Shown here: positions 1 to 5,817 of the stretch, one piece after another
Layout of the letters: every line of letters begins with the position of its first letter
Numbering within the stretch: the stretch's first letter is position 1
Assembly: GCA_949298665.1 (NCBI GenBank)
Contig: CASFXO010000060.1
Location: 1 to 10,007, forward strand
Origin: an uncultured Lentisphaeria bacterium
GTDB taxonomy: Bacteria > Verrucomicrobiota > Lentisphaeria > Victivallales > Victivallaceae
Reading direction: 5' to 3'
Length of the DNA stretch: 10,007 nt
Translations under genes and position numbers: made by a program
The notes under the pieces: generated by a model
Told to the model about the DNA's origin: nothing
Seen by the model: the letters and a program-made list of their open reading frames with translations, nothing else
The model's database searches: none

Positions 1-71
1 AAGATTAAAATTGCAAAAGGAAATGGTAAGATTTTTGAAAAATTTTTCAGTGAAAAGTCGTCTTTTTCCGG

Positions 72-100
72 TTGACATTGTGGCGCCGTCCGGATATATT
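72..100 (+). promoter_or_regulatory. Sigma-70-type promoter upstream of dnaA
   Basis: A perfect -35 hexamer TTGACA (72-77) and a -10 hexamer TATATT (95-100) are separated by 17 bp. An A/T-rich stretch (1-70) lies just upstream and could act as an UP element. The expected start near 107 would give a leader of about 350 nt before the preferred dnaA start. Confidence 0.65.
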
Positions 101-136
101 GATTAGTGTTGCGCCCCGGGCGAGGAGGGGTGCGGT

Positions 137-149
137 TGTTAATAAGTTG
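137..149 (-). promoter_or_regulatory. Candidate non-canonical DnaA box, copy 1
   Basis: The + strand reads TGTTAATAAGTTG. Its reverse complement contains TTATTAACA, which differs from the relaxed DnaA-box consensus TTWTNCACA only at position 6. A second copy with one mismatch over 13 bp lies at 412-424 in the same orientation. Binding by DnaA is an inference. Either copy could also be the site of another regulator of dnaA. Confidence 0.3.
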
Positions 150-192
150 TCGACAAGTTGTAGAGTTTTTCAGTGTTTTTTTTGTAAGTTCT

Positions 193-212
193 ACAAACTA
201 TATAGAGTTTGT
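193..212. repeat. Perfect 7-bp inverted repeat in the dnaA leader
   Basis: ACAAACT (193-199) is repeated inverted as AGTTTGT (206-212) around a 6-bp spacer ATATAG. A smaller inverted repeat, TTTGTA (181-186)/TACAAA (192-197), overlaps it. The symmetry fits a binding site for a dimeric regulator or a small RNA hairpin in the transcribed leader. No regulator can be named. Confidence 0.35.
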
Positions 213-265
213 TCGAGTTATGAAAAAATACCGTTCCCGGAGACGGAAGAAAAACCCCATCATGT

Positions 266-283
266 GCCGGAAAGCGGCTTTTT
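266..283 (+). terminator. Weak attenuator-like hairpin in the dnaA leader
   Basis: GCCG (266-269) and CGGC (275-278) can pair around a 5-nt loop, directly followed by five T residues (279-283). This resembles a small intrinsic terminator inside the predicted dnaA leader. The stem is only 4 bp, so it may be chance. A second hairpin, CGGTC (322-326)/GACCG (331-335), lies downstream without a T run. Confidence 0.2.
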
Positions 284-411
284 GAGGGGAAAAACTCGTT
301 TCGGCAAGGGGTTGCGGCGGTCGGTCCCGAGACCGGGGAAAACGGGCCGGAGTGGCTGAACGGCGTGTTTTTCATGCCGCAAGTGGCTGATGAGTCAAAC
401 ATTACAGGAGC

Positions 412-424
412 TGTTAATAACTTG
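412..424 (-). promoter_or_regulatory. Candidate non-canonical DnaA box, copy 2
   Basis: TGTTAATAACTTG matches the 137-149 copy at 12 of 13 positions, with the core 9-mer TGTTAATAA identical. It lies 36-48 bp before the preferred dnaA start, so bound protein could affect dnaA expression. The evidence is the repetition and the similarity to the DnaA-box consensus; function is not shown. Confidence 0.3.
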
Positions 425-459
425 CGGCTCGGATGCGGATAGCAGGGCGGATTTTTCTT

Positions 460-1842
460 ATGGAAACACAGGGGATTTCGGCGGCGGAGATATGGGACGT
501 TGCCGCCGGGAGATTGAAAAGCAAAAGCATGCAGTGTTACCTGCAATGGTTCCAGCCGATCGTGCCGCTCCGGATCGATGACGACGACCGGCTGGTGCTG
601 GGAGTGCCGAATGATTTTTTCGGGGAGTGGATTTGCGACAATCTGGGGGACCTGCTGCGGGAGGCGTTGACCGGGATTCAGGGTAGAGATTACGTCTATG
701 CCGTGGAAGAAGTTCCTCAGGTGCCGTCGCCGCTTCCGGAAAAGCCAGCTCCCGCTGCTGCGACGGAGTCGCCGCGGCCAGGCCGGATGATTCCGCCGTC
801 CGCGGTGCGGGTGTCGCTGATCCGCCATACGTTTGAAAACTTCGTGGTCAGCGAAGAGAATCGCTATGCCTATATGGCGGTGAAGTCCGCGGTGGAAAGT
901 CCCGGGATGTTGTACAATCCGCTGTATGTATACGGCAGCAGCGGCGTCGGCAAGACGCATCTGCTTCAGGCGGCCCAGCATGCCGCGCTTTCGGGGGGAG
1001 GGGGCCTGCGGGTCCGGTATGCGCCCTGCAGCGAACTGCTGGACAATTTTTACGAACTCCTGCAGAACAAGCGCAGTCTGAGCGAATTCCGTTCTTCGGT
1101 GCGCGACGTCGATATTCTGCTGGTGGACGACGTGCATGTGCTGGCGAACAAGACGCAGATGCAGGAGGAGTTCTTCAATTTGTTCAATACGCTGTACGGA
1201 CAGCAGAAGCAGATCATTCTGACGTCGGACAAGCAACCCTGCGAGATCAAGGGGCTGGAACCGCGTCTGGTGACCCGGTTTGAATCCGGTGTGACCACGG
1301 AAATCGGGGTGCCGGAGGTGGAGGGAAGACTGACGATTTTGCGAATGATGCGCGAAGATACGTTGATCAAAGTCAAGCTGGCCGATCCGATTCTGGAGTT
1401 TCTGGCCGTGCAGATTTCCTCCAGCGTGCGTCGCCTGAAAGGGGCGTTCATGCGTCTGGCCTCTTTTGCTTCCATGCGCGGCTCCGGGCAGTTGACGGTG
1501 CAGCAGGCCGAAGAGCTGCTGTCCGCACAGCTGGCGCAGGAGTGTTCCGCGCGGTCGGTTTCGATGGATGAGATTCAGCGCAGTGTGGCGGATCAGTTCG
1601 GCATCAAGATTGCGGATATTCTCGGGACCAAGCGGCCGAAGCACATTGCCGAGCCGCGTCTGGTGGCCATGTATCTCTGTCGGCGTCTGACTTCCCACTC
1701 CCTGCCGGAGATCGGCGCGGCGTTCGGCAAGACGCACGCCACGATTCTCAATGCCGTCAACAAGGTGCCGGAACTGTGCGAGCGCGACGAGGCGTTGCGT
1801 CGGACCGTGATGCAGCTGGAGCAGCAACTCAAGCGCGGATAA
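460..1842 (+). CDS. dnaA: Chromosomal replication initiator protein DnaA
   Basis: This 460-residue protein has the full DnaA layout. Domain I is at about 1-85 (IWDVAAGRL, then VPNDFFGEWI). A short proline/alanine-rich linker spans about 86-115. The AAA+ domain has Walker A GSSGVGKTH (159-167), Walker B ILLVDDVH (219-226), sensor 1 ILTSDK (253-258), a box VII arginine in RLVTRF (269-274) and sensor II near VRRLKGAF (323-330). Domain IV covers about 360-460. DnaA uses ATP to open the origin and also regulates its own gene. I chose ATG 460 because GGA (449-451) lies 8 nt upstream and domain I starts immediately. ATG 433 would add nine residues (MRIAGRIFL) but has no Shine-Dalgarno. The domain IV signature is unusual: FGKTHATIL (422-430) replaces the common form with DHTT. 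The gene is monocistronic, ending at a terminator. Confidence 0.95.
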   Translation: METQGISAAEIWDVAAGRLKSKSMQCYLQWFQPIVPLRIDDDDRLVLGVPNDFFGEWICDNLGDLLREALTGIQGRDYVYAVEEVPQVPSPLPEKPAPAAATESPRPGRMIPPSAVRVSLIRHTFENFVVSEENRYAYMAVKSAVESPGMLYNPLYVYGSSGVGKTHLLQAAQHAALSGGGGLRVRYAPCSELLDNFYELLQNKRSLSEFRSSVRDVDILLVDDVHVLANKTQMQEEFFNLFNTLYGQQKQIILTSDKQPCEIKGLEPRLVTRFESGVTTEIGVPEVEGRLTILRMMREDTLIKVKLADPILEFLAVQISSSVRRLKGAFMRLASFASMRGSGQLTVQQAEELLSAQLAQECSARSVSMDEIQRSVADQFGIKIADILGTKRPKHIAEPRLVAMYLCRRLTSHSLPEIGAAFGKTHATILNAVNKVPELCERDEALRRTVMQLEQQLKRG

Positions 1843-1870
1843 GGACGTTTTTTCCCGACAACACTTTCGG

Positions 1871-1897
1871 CCGCGGCGAAAGCCGCGGTTTTTTTTT
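1871..1897 (+). terminator. Intrinsic terminator after dnaA
   Basis: A perfect 7-bp GC stem, CCGCGGC (1871-1877) and GCCGCGG (1882-1888), closes a GAAA tetraloop and is followed by nine T residues (1889-1897). It starts 28 bp after the dnaA stop codon and separates dnaA from the mraZ operon. Confidence 0.92.
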
Positions 1898-1952
1898 GCC
1901 CGCCGCAGTTTTTTCCGAGACAATAAAAACACGTTTTTTTTTGGATTCAAAT

Positions 1953-1981
1953 TTGCAAAAAAGGGAGGGTTGTAGTAAAAT
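1953..1981 (+). promoter_or_regulatory. Predicted promoter of the mraZ operon
   Basis: A -35-like TTGCAA (1953-1958) is spaced 17 bp from a -10-like TAAAAT (1976-1981). Transcription would begin near 1988, inside the G-run repeats, so a protein bound there would block initiation. The -35 matches consensus at only four of six positions. Confidence 0.5.
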
Positions 1982-2020
1982 AGGAGTAAATAGGGGGAAA
2001 AAGGGGAAATAAGGGAGTAA
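1981..2020 (+). promoter_or_regulatory. Putative MraZ operator: four 10-bp G-run repeats
   Basis: Four consecutive decamers read TAGGAGTAAA, TAGGGGGAAA, AAGGGGAAAT and AAGGGAGTAA. The G runs begin at 1983, 1993, 2003 and 2013, exactly 10 bp apart. Another in-register copy, AAGGGAGGGT, lies at 1961, with one degenerate unit between. E. coli MraZ is known to bind direct TGGGN repeats with 5-bp spacers (10-bp period) just upstream of mraZ. Position and period match here; the unit is WAGGRG instead. Autoregulation by the adjacent MraZ is inferred. The last unit ends 11 bp before the mraZ start codon, so binding could also hide the ribosome binding site. Confidence 0.65.
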
Positions 2021-2031
2021 AAAAGGAAGCA

Positions 2032-2541
2032 ATGGCGTCGGACGGGGAAAAACATTGGGACGAGCCGTTGTTTTTCGGTGAATATGAGCACGCCCTGGAT
2101 GCGCAATGCCGGGTGGCGCTGCCGAGCGAATGGCGGCGACTGGACGGCGACGGGGGGTTTGTGCTGATGCCGACGCGCGGCAATGCTCTGGCTTTGCTGC
2201 CGCAGGGGATGTTTCGGGAATTCATTGCCCGGCTGCGGAAACTGGCGATTGCGAATCCGAAAATTCAGAAGGCGTTTTCGATCATCGGTTCGCAGTCGCG
2301 TCAATGCCGCTGCGACAAGCAGGGGCGCATGGCGTTTGAACGGCGAATGCTGGAGGGGATCGGGGTAACCGGTCAGTTGAAGATGATCGGTTCGCTGAGT
2401 TACATTCTGCTGTGTGCCCCGGATCAGTGGCGGGAACCTGCGGCGGATGATCTGGCGCAGCAGCTGGATGAGATCCAGAAGGCAAGTGAAGGAGATAATG
2501 AGCTGGCGGCGCTGCTGGGCGGCATCGTCGGAAAAGGATAA
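2032..2541 (+). CDS. mraZ: Transcriptional regulator MraZ
   Basis: This 169-residue protein has the two AbrB-like half-domains of MraZ. The first begins FFGEYEHALD (14-23) and continues CRVALPSEW (26-34). The second holds DKQGRMAFERRM (95-106). MraZ forms a ring-shaped DNA-binding oligomer and, in characterised species, controls the division and cell-wall cluster from an operator before its own gene. Here a 10-bp repeat array lies directly upstream. The second motif is a normal DxQGR, but the first is DAQCR (23-27), with cysteine replacing the usual glycine. The start ATG 2032 has AAGGA at 2023-2027, rather close at 4 nt. Residues 1-13 precede the usual family start. It begins a packed cluster, with rsmH 7 bp downstream. 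Confidence 0.93.
   Translation: MASDGEKHWDEPLFFGEYEHALDAQCRVALPSEWRRLDGDGGFVLMPTRGNALALLPQGMFREFIARLRKLAIANPKIQKAFSIIGSQSRQCRCDKQGRMAFERRMLEGIGVTGQLKMIGSLSYILLCAPDQWREPAADDLAQQLDEIQKASEGDNELAALLGGIVGKG
2534..2538 (+). promoter_or_regulatory. Shine-Dalgarno that sets the rsmH start
   Basis: AAGGA lies 10 nt before ATG 2549 and overlaps the end of mraZ. It supports ATG 2549 over the longer reading from 2414, whose first 45 residues are a shadow of mraZ. Confidence 0.6.
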
Positions 2542-2548
2542 GTCGCGC

Positions 2549-3484
2549 ATGACCGATCTGGAACACCGGCCGGTGTTGTACCGGGAAGTGGTGCGGATGT
2601 TTTCCTTCGGGGAACGTCCGGCGCGGTTGATTGACGGGACGCTGGGAAACGGCGGCCACAGTGCGTTGCTGCTGAAAGCCAATGCGGGATTGGAGATTCT
2701 CGGGATCGACCGGGACGGCGACGCCCTGGAACGGGCGGCGAAACATCTGGCGTTCGCCGGAGACCGGGTGAAGCTGGAACGGGGAAACTTTTCCGGTCTG
2801 GCCGAGCTGGCCCGGGCGCACGGCTGGGAGTCGGTGGACGGTGTGCTGCTGGATATCGGCGTATCTTCCCCGCAGCTGGACGATGCGGCGCGGGGATTTT
2901 CCTGGCGGATGGACGGTCCGCTGGATATGCACATGGACCAGCGCGGCGAATGGACCGCGAGCCGGTTGTTGAACCGCAGTGAGGAAGGTGAGCTGGAACG
3001 GATTTTCCGGGAATACGGGGAAATCCGTCCGGCGCGGCGTCTGGCCCGGGCGGTGGTGGAACAGCGGCGGCAGCAGCCGTTCGCCACGACAGGAGATCTG
3101 GTGGCGCTCTGCGATCGGGCACTGGGGCGTTCCCGTCCCGGCACACTGCCGGCGCCGACGCTGGTGTTTCAGGCGTTACGGATTGCCGTCAACGACGAAT
3201 TGGGAGAGCTGGAGCGGGCATTGTCGGCGGCGCGGGAGATTCTGCACCCCGGCGGAGTATTGACGGTGATCAGCTTTCATTCGCTGGAAGACCGAATGGT
3301 CAAACAGTATTTCCGGCGGGGGGCGGCCAGTTGCGTCTGCCCGCCGGGATTGCCGGTCTGCGTGTGCGGCAAGCGCCAGGAGTGGCGGCTGATCACCGGC
3401 AAGGCGCTGACGGCGCAGCCGGATGAACTGGCGGAAAACCGTCGGGCGGCCTGTGCCAGGCTGCGGGCGGCGGAACGGTTGTGA
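2549..3484 (+). CDS. rsmH: 16S rRNA (cytosine(1402)-N(4))-methyltransferase RsmH (MraW)
   Basis: This 311-residue enzyme transfers a methyl group from S-adenosylmethionine to N4 of C1402 in the ribosomal P site. Family motifs appear in order: HRPVLYREV (6-14), the SAM-binding DGTLGNGGHS (29-38), GIDRDGDALERA (52-63), LLDIGVSSPQLD (100-111), RGFSWRMDGPLDMHMD (115-130), FREYGEIRPARRLA (153-166), FQALRIAVNDELGELE (207-222) and VISFHSLEDRMVK (240-252). The cysteine-rich tail CVCPPGLPVCVCG (262-274) is typical. Length is normal. One oddity is LPAPTLVFQALR (200-211), where the family usually has an HPATRTFQALR-like segment; the first arginine and the histidine are lost. It is second in the mraZ operon, as in classical dcw clusters. 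Confidence 0.96.
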   Translation: MTDLEHRPVLYREVVRMFSFGERPARLIDGTLGNGGHSALLLKANAGLEILGIDRDGDALERAAKHLAFAGDRVKLERGNFSGLAELARAHGWESVDGVLLDIGVSSPQLDDAARGFSWRMDGPLDMHMDQRGEWTASRLLNRSEEGELERIFREYGEIRPARRLARAVVEQRRQQPFATTGDLVALCDRALGRSRPGTLPAPTLVFQALRIAVNDELGELERALSAAREILHPGGVLTVISFHSLEDRMVKQYFRRGAASCVCPPGLPVCVCGKRQEWRLITGKALTAQPDELAENRRAACARLRAAERL

Positions 3485-3526
3485 GTTGCGGATGAAGTCG
3501 GAAATAGGAAACGGAAAAAGGGAATC

Positions 3527-3967
3527 ATGAACATTCAGAGCGGAAAAGTGCGCGGAAGTGCCCCCCGGCGGAAGCAGGGTGGATCCTTCGGCGGCAAACT
3601 GGCGGCCGCATTCCGGATTGCCATGATTCTGGCACTGGCCGGAGGATTGGCCAATGTCTACATTTATCTGAATCAGAAAATCGCCGAAACCGAACGGGAA
3701 ATCCGTACCACCCGGAATGACATTCACAATACGGAGCGGGAGATCGATAATCTGCGCATCCGCCGGGAACATTTCCGCGCCTGGCCGCACATCCGTCAGG
3801 CGATTGCCCGGTTCGATCTGAAGCTGCAACCGGCCGATCCCCGGCAGGTGCGGAAACTGGTGATCATTCCACCGGCCCTGGCGCCGCAGGTATCGGTCGC
3901 CTCACGGGCTCCGGCGGATCGGGAATCGCGACGCACGACTTCATCGACGCGGTGGTCGCAGCGCTGA
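3527..3967 (+). CDS. ftsL: FtsL-like membrane division protein
   Basis: This 146-residue protein is recognised mainly by layout and position. A basic N-terminus (1-24) is followed by one hydrophobic span (about 26-48, AAAFRIAMILALAGGLANVY) and a charged helical, coiled-coil-like stretch rich in E, R and heptad I/L (50-85, KIAETEREIR...). A variable tail follows. FtsL proteins have a short cytoplasmic end, one membrane helix and a periplasmic coiled coil that binds FtsB/FtsQ and activates FtsWI. FtsL sequence is poorly conserved, so the slot between rsmH and ftsI carries much of the call. AAGGGA precedes the ATG by 3-4 nt. The tail (about 115-146) is long for a minimal FtsL and is likely disordered. 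A generic septum initiator-like protein is the alternative. Confidence 0.75.
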   Translation: MNIQSGKVRGSAPRRKQGGSFGGKLAAAFRIAMILALAGGLANVYIYLNQKIAETEREIRTTRNDIHNTEREIDNLRIRREHFRAWPHIRQAIARFDLKLQPADPRQVRKLVIIPPALAPQVSVASRAPADRESRRTTSSTRWSQR

Positions 3968-3986
3968 TGGCGGGAGGTAGGCGGCG

Positions 3987-5801
3987 ATGTTGAGCAGCAA
4001 TGAAAGCATCAAGCTGCGAATGCGCCTGATGGCCGTGATTCTGCTGCCGGTTGCCGTTCTGCTCGGCATCCGGTTGTATTTCGTACAGGTGGTGGACCAC
4101 GCCGAAATGTATGAGAAGGCGCGCCGACAGTATACCGCCGTGCGGGTGACCAAGGGCAAGCGCGGCGAGATTTTCGACGTTTCCGGCAATCTTCTGGTGG
4201 GCAATGCACCGTGCGAGATCATCAGTGCCGATCCTTCTCTGATCCAATCATCGCAGCAGCGCCGGGCGATGGCCTGGATTCTGGCGCGCAAGCTGGAGAT
4301 GGATGAAGAGGACGTTTTCGCGCGTCTGGCTCCGGAACGGCCGGTCCGGGACAAGGACGGCAATCCGGTGCGTAATCCGGACGGTTCCGTGAAAATGAGA
4401 AAGATGCGCGACGTGACGATCGCGCGCAACGTTCCCATTGAACTGGCGGCCGAATTGAAGAACATCGCCCGGGTCAACCGGTTTCGCGCCCTGTTTTTCC
4501 GGGAAGGCTACATGCGGACTTACCCCAAGGGGCGGCTGCTGGCGAACGTGCTGGGATTTACCAGCGTGGACGGGGCCAATGTGGTGGCGGTGCTGGGAGT
4601 GGAGAAGTTCTTCGACCGGCAGATGGCGTCCGGGGCCGGGCGTGAACGTTACGAGCGGGACCGGACCGGGCGGCCGCTCTCCTACGGTCTGCGCGAATCG
4701 GTGCAGAGCCGGGACGGGGCCAACGTGTATCTGACCATCGACGAACCGCTGCAGGCGATCATGGAGGAGGAGCTGGACGCCGCTTATGAGAAGTGGCAGC
4801 CGAAGGCGATTTACGCGATTCTGGCCGATCCGAAGACCGGCAACGTGCTGGCGATCGCCCAGCGTCCGACGTTCAATCCGAACGACCGCCGGAAGATCAG
4901 TCCGGAGGCCTGGCGGACCCGCATCATCGAGGACGGGCTGGAGCCGGGCTCGATTCTGAAACCGTTCACCGTGGGCGGTGCGCTGGATCTCGGCATCATC
5001 CGGGCCGATTCGAAATTCGACTGCGAAAACGGCGTCTGGCTGTATCTGGGAAAGCCCCTGCGCGACTCCCACCCCTACGGAATCATGACGGTGGCCGACA
5101 TCATCAAGACGTCGAGCAACATCGGAACGGCCAAGATCGCGCTGGAATTCGGCGCGGACAATGTCTACAACACCCTGCGGAAATTCGGTTTCGGCCAGCC
5201 GACCGGACTGCCGTTGAAGCCGGAGGCGCTGGGCATCATGCCGCCGGTCAAACGTTGGGACGGCCTGTCGATCACCCGGTTTCCGATCGGGTATGCGATT
5301 CTGGTGTCGCCGGTTCAGATGGTGCGGGCCTACTGCGCGCTGGCCAATCACGGCTGGCTGCCGAAAATGCGCCTGGTCGACCGGCTGGAAGACCCGGAAA
5401 CGGGGACCGTTCATCCGGTGCCGGTGGAGCCGCCGGTGCAGATGTTCCGGAATCCGGAGACGTGCCGGACGCTGGTGGACATGATGATCCGGGTGACCGG
5501 CGAAGGCGGGACCGCGCGGCGGGCGGCGATTCCCGGATACCGGGTGGCCGGCAAAACCGGCACCAGTCGGAAGTATGTGAAAGGGCAGGGGTATCTGACC
5601 AAATATTTCGCCAGTTTCGTCGGCTTCGTTCCGGCGGACAATCCGGCGTTCGTGATGCTGGTGACGGTGGATGAGCCCAAGGGCGGCAGTTACGGGGGAA
5701 CGGTGGCGGCGCCGGTGTTTCGCGCCATTGCCGAGCGGGCGCTCAAGCATCTGCACATCCGGCCCGACCCGGCGCTGCTGCCGCCGGAGAAAAAACGTTA
5801 A
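3987..5801 (+). CDS. ftsI: Class B penicillin-binding protein, FtsI/PBP3-type peptidoglycan transpeptidase
   Basis: This 604-residue class B PBP cross-links septal peptidoglycan together with FtsW. An N-terminal membrane anchor (about 12-33, RMRLMAVILLPVAVLLGIRL) is followed by the pedestal motif KRGEIFDVSGNLL (58-70). The transpeptidase domain (about 245-585) has the catalytic S322-I-L-K325 in EPGSILKPFT, S376-S-N378 in KTSSNIGT, and K523-T-G-T526 in AGKTGTS. All three active-site motifs are intact, but the first is SILK, whereas many FtsI proteins have STFK. A charged segment at about 117-142 carries two similar DG-containing units (DKDGNPV, NPDGSVK) and looks like a lineage insertion. No PASTA domain follows. 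GGAGGT (3973-3978) lies 8 nt before the ATG. It sits directly after the ftsL-like gene, the classical dcw order. Confidence 0.94.
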   Translation: MLSSNESIKLRMRLMAVILLPVAVLLGIRLYFVQVVDHAEMYEKARRQYTAVRVTKGKRGEIFDVSGNLLVGNAPCEIISADPSLIQSSQQRRAMAWILARKLEMDEEDVFARLAPERPVRDKDGNPVRNPDGSVKMRKMRDVTIARNVPIELAAELKNIARVNRFRALFFREGYMRTYPKGRLLANVLGFTSVDGANVVAVLGVEKFFDRQMASGAGRERYERDRTGRPLSYGLRESVQSRDGANVYLTIDEPLQAIMEEELDAAYEKWQPKAIYAILADPKTGNVLAIAQRPTFNPNDRRKISPEAWRTRIIEDGLEPGSILKPFTVGGALDLGIIRADSKFDCENGVWLYLGKPLRDSHPYGIMTVADIIKTSSNIGTAKIALEFGADNVYNTLRKFGFGQPTGLPLKPEALGIMPPVKRWDGLSITRFPIGYAILVSPVQMVRAYCALANHGWLPKMRLVDRLEDPETGTVHPVPVEPPVQMFRNPETCRTLVDMMIRVTGEGGTARRAAIPGYRVAGKTGTSRKYVKGQGYLTKYFASFVGFVPADNPAFVMLVTVDEPKGGSYGGTVAAPVFRAIAERALKHLHIRPDPALLPPEKKR

Positions 5802-5808
5802 GGAGGTG
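5800..5808 (+). promoter_or_regulatory. Full-length Shine-Dalgarno for the FAD oxidoreductase gene
   Basis: AAGGAGGTG is complementary to the 16S rRNA 3' end over its whole length and begins in the ftsI stop codon. It fixes the downstream start at ATG 5818 and rules out the upstream extension from 5671. Confidence 0.75.
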
Positions 5809-5817
5809 TACATCAAC

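Larger units (their letters stand above)
1..459. other. dnaA upstream region, candidate origin-like/regulatory region
   Basis: This 459-bp stretch has no convincing gene. Bases 1-70 are clearly AT-rich, unlike the GC-rich coding DNA that follows. It contains a strong promoter (72-100), a 10-bp palindrome TTGTCGACAA (147-156), a 7-bp inverted repeat (193-199/206-212), a direct repeat TTTTTCAGTG (43-52 and 166-175), a direct repeat TAGAGTTT (161-168 and 203-210), and two near-identical 13-mers (137-149 and 412-424). Chromosome origins often sit beside dnaA and combine AT-rich DNA with DnaA boxes. No perfect TTATCCACA box is present, so an origin is an inference only. The alternative is simply a long regulated leader for dnaA. 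Confidence 0.35.

Noticed and set aside
72..359. 95-codon frame in the dnaA upstream region
   Set aside because: Its TTG start is the -35 hexamer of the promoter, it has no Shine-Dalgarno, and it spans repeats and hairpins. A regulatory leader fits better.
390..581. 63-codon frame starting before dnaA
   Set aside because: It overlaps dnaA in another frame, lacks a ribosome binding site and has no motif.
1776..2012. 78-codon frame across the dnaA terminator and the mraZ operator
   Set aside because: It would translate through the terminator hairpin and the G-run repeats, so it is chance.
139..3144. Antisense open frame of 1001 codons across dnaA, mraZ and rsmH
   Set aside because: It lies opposite three well-supported genes and intergenic DNA, has low-complexity R/P/S-rich content, and shows no family motif. 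High GC explains the lack of stops.
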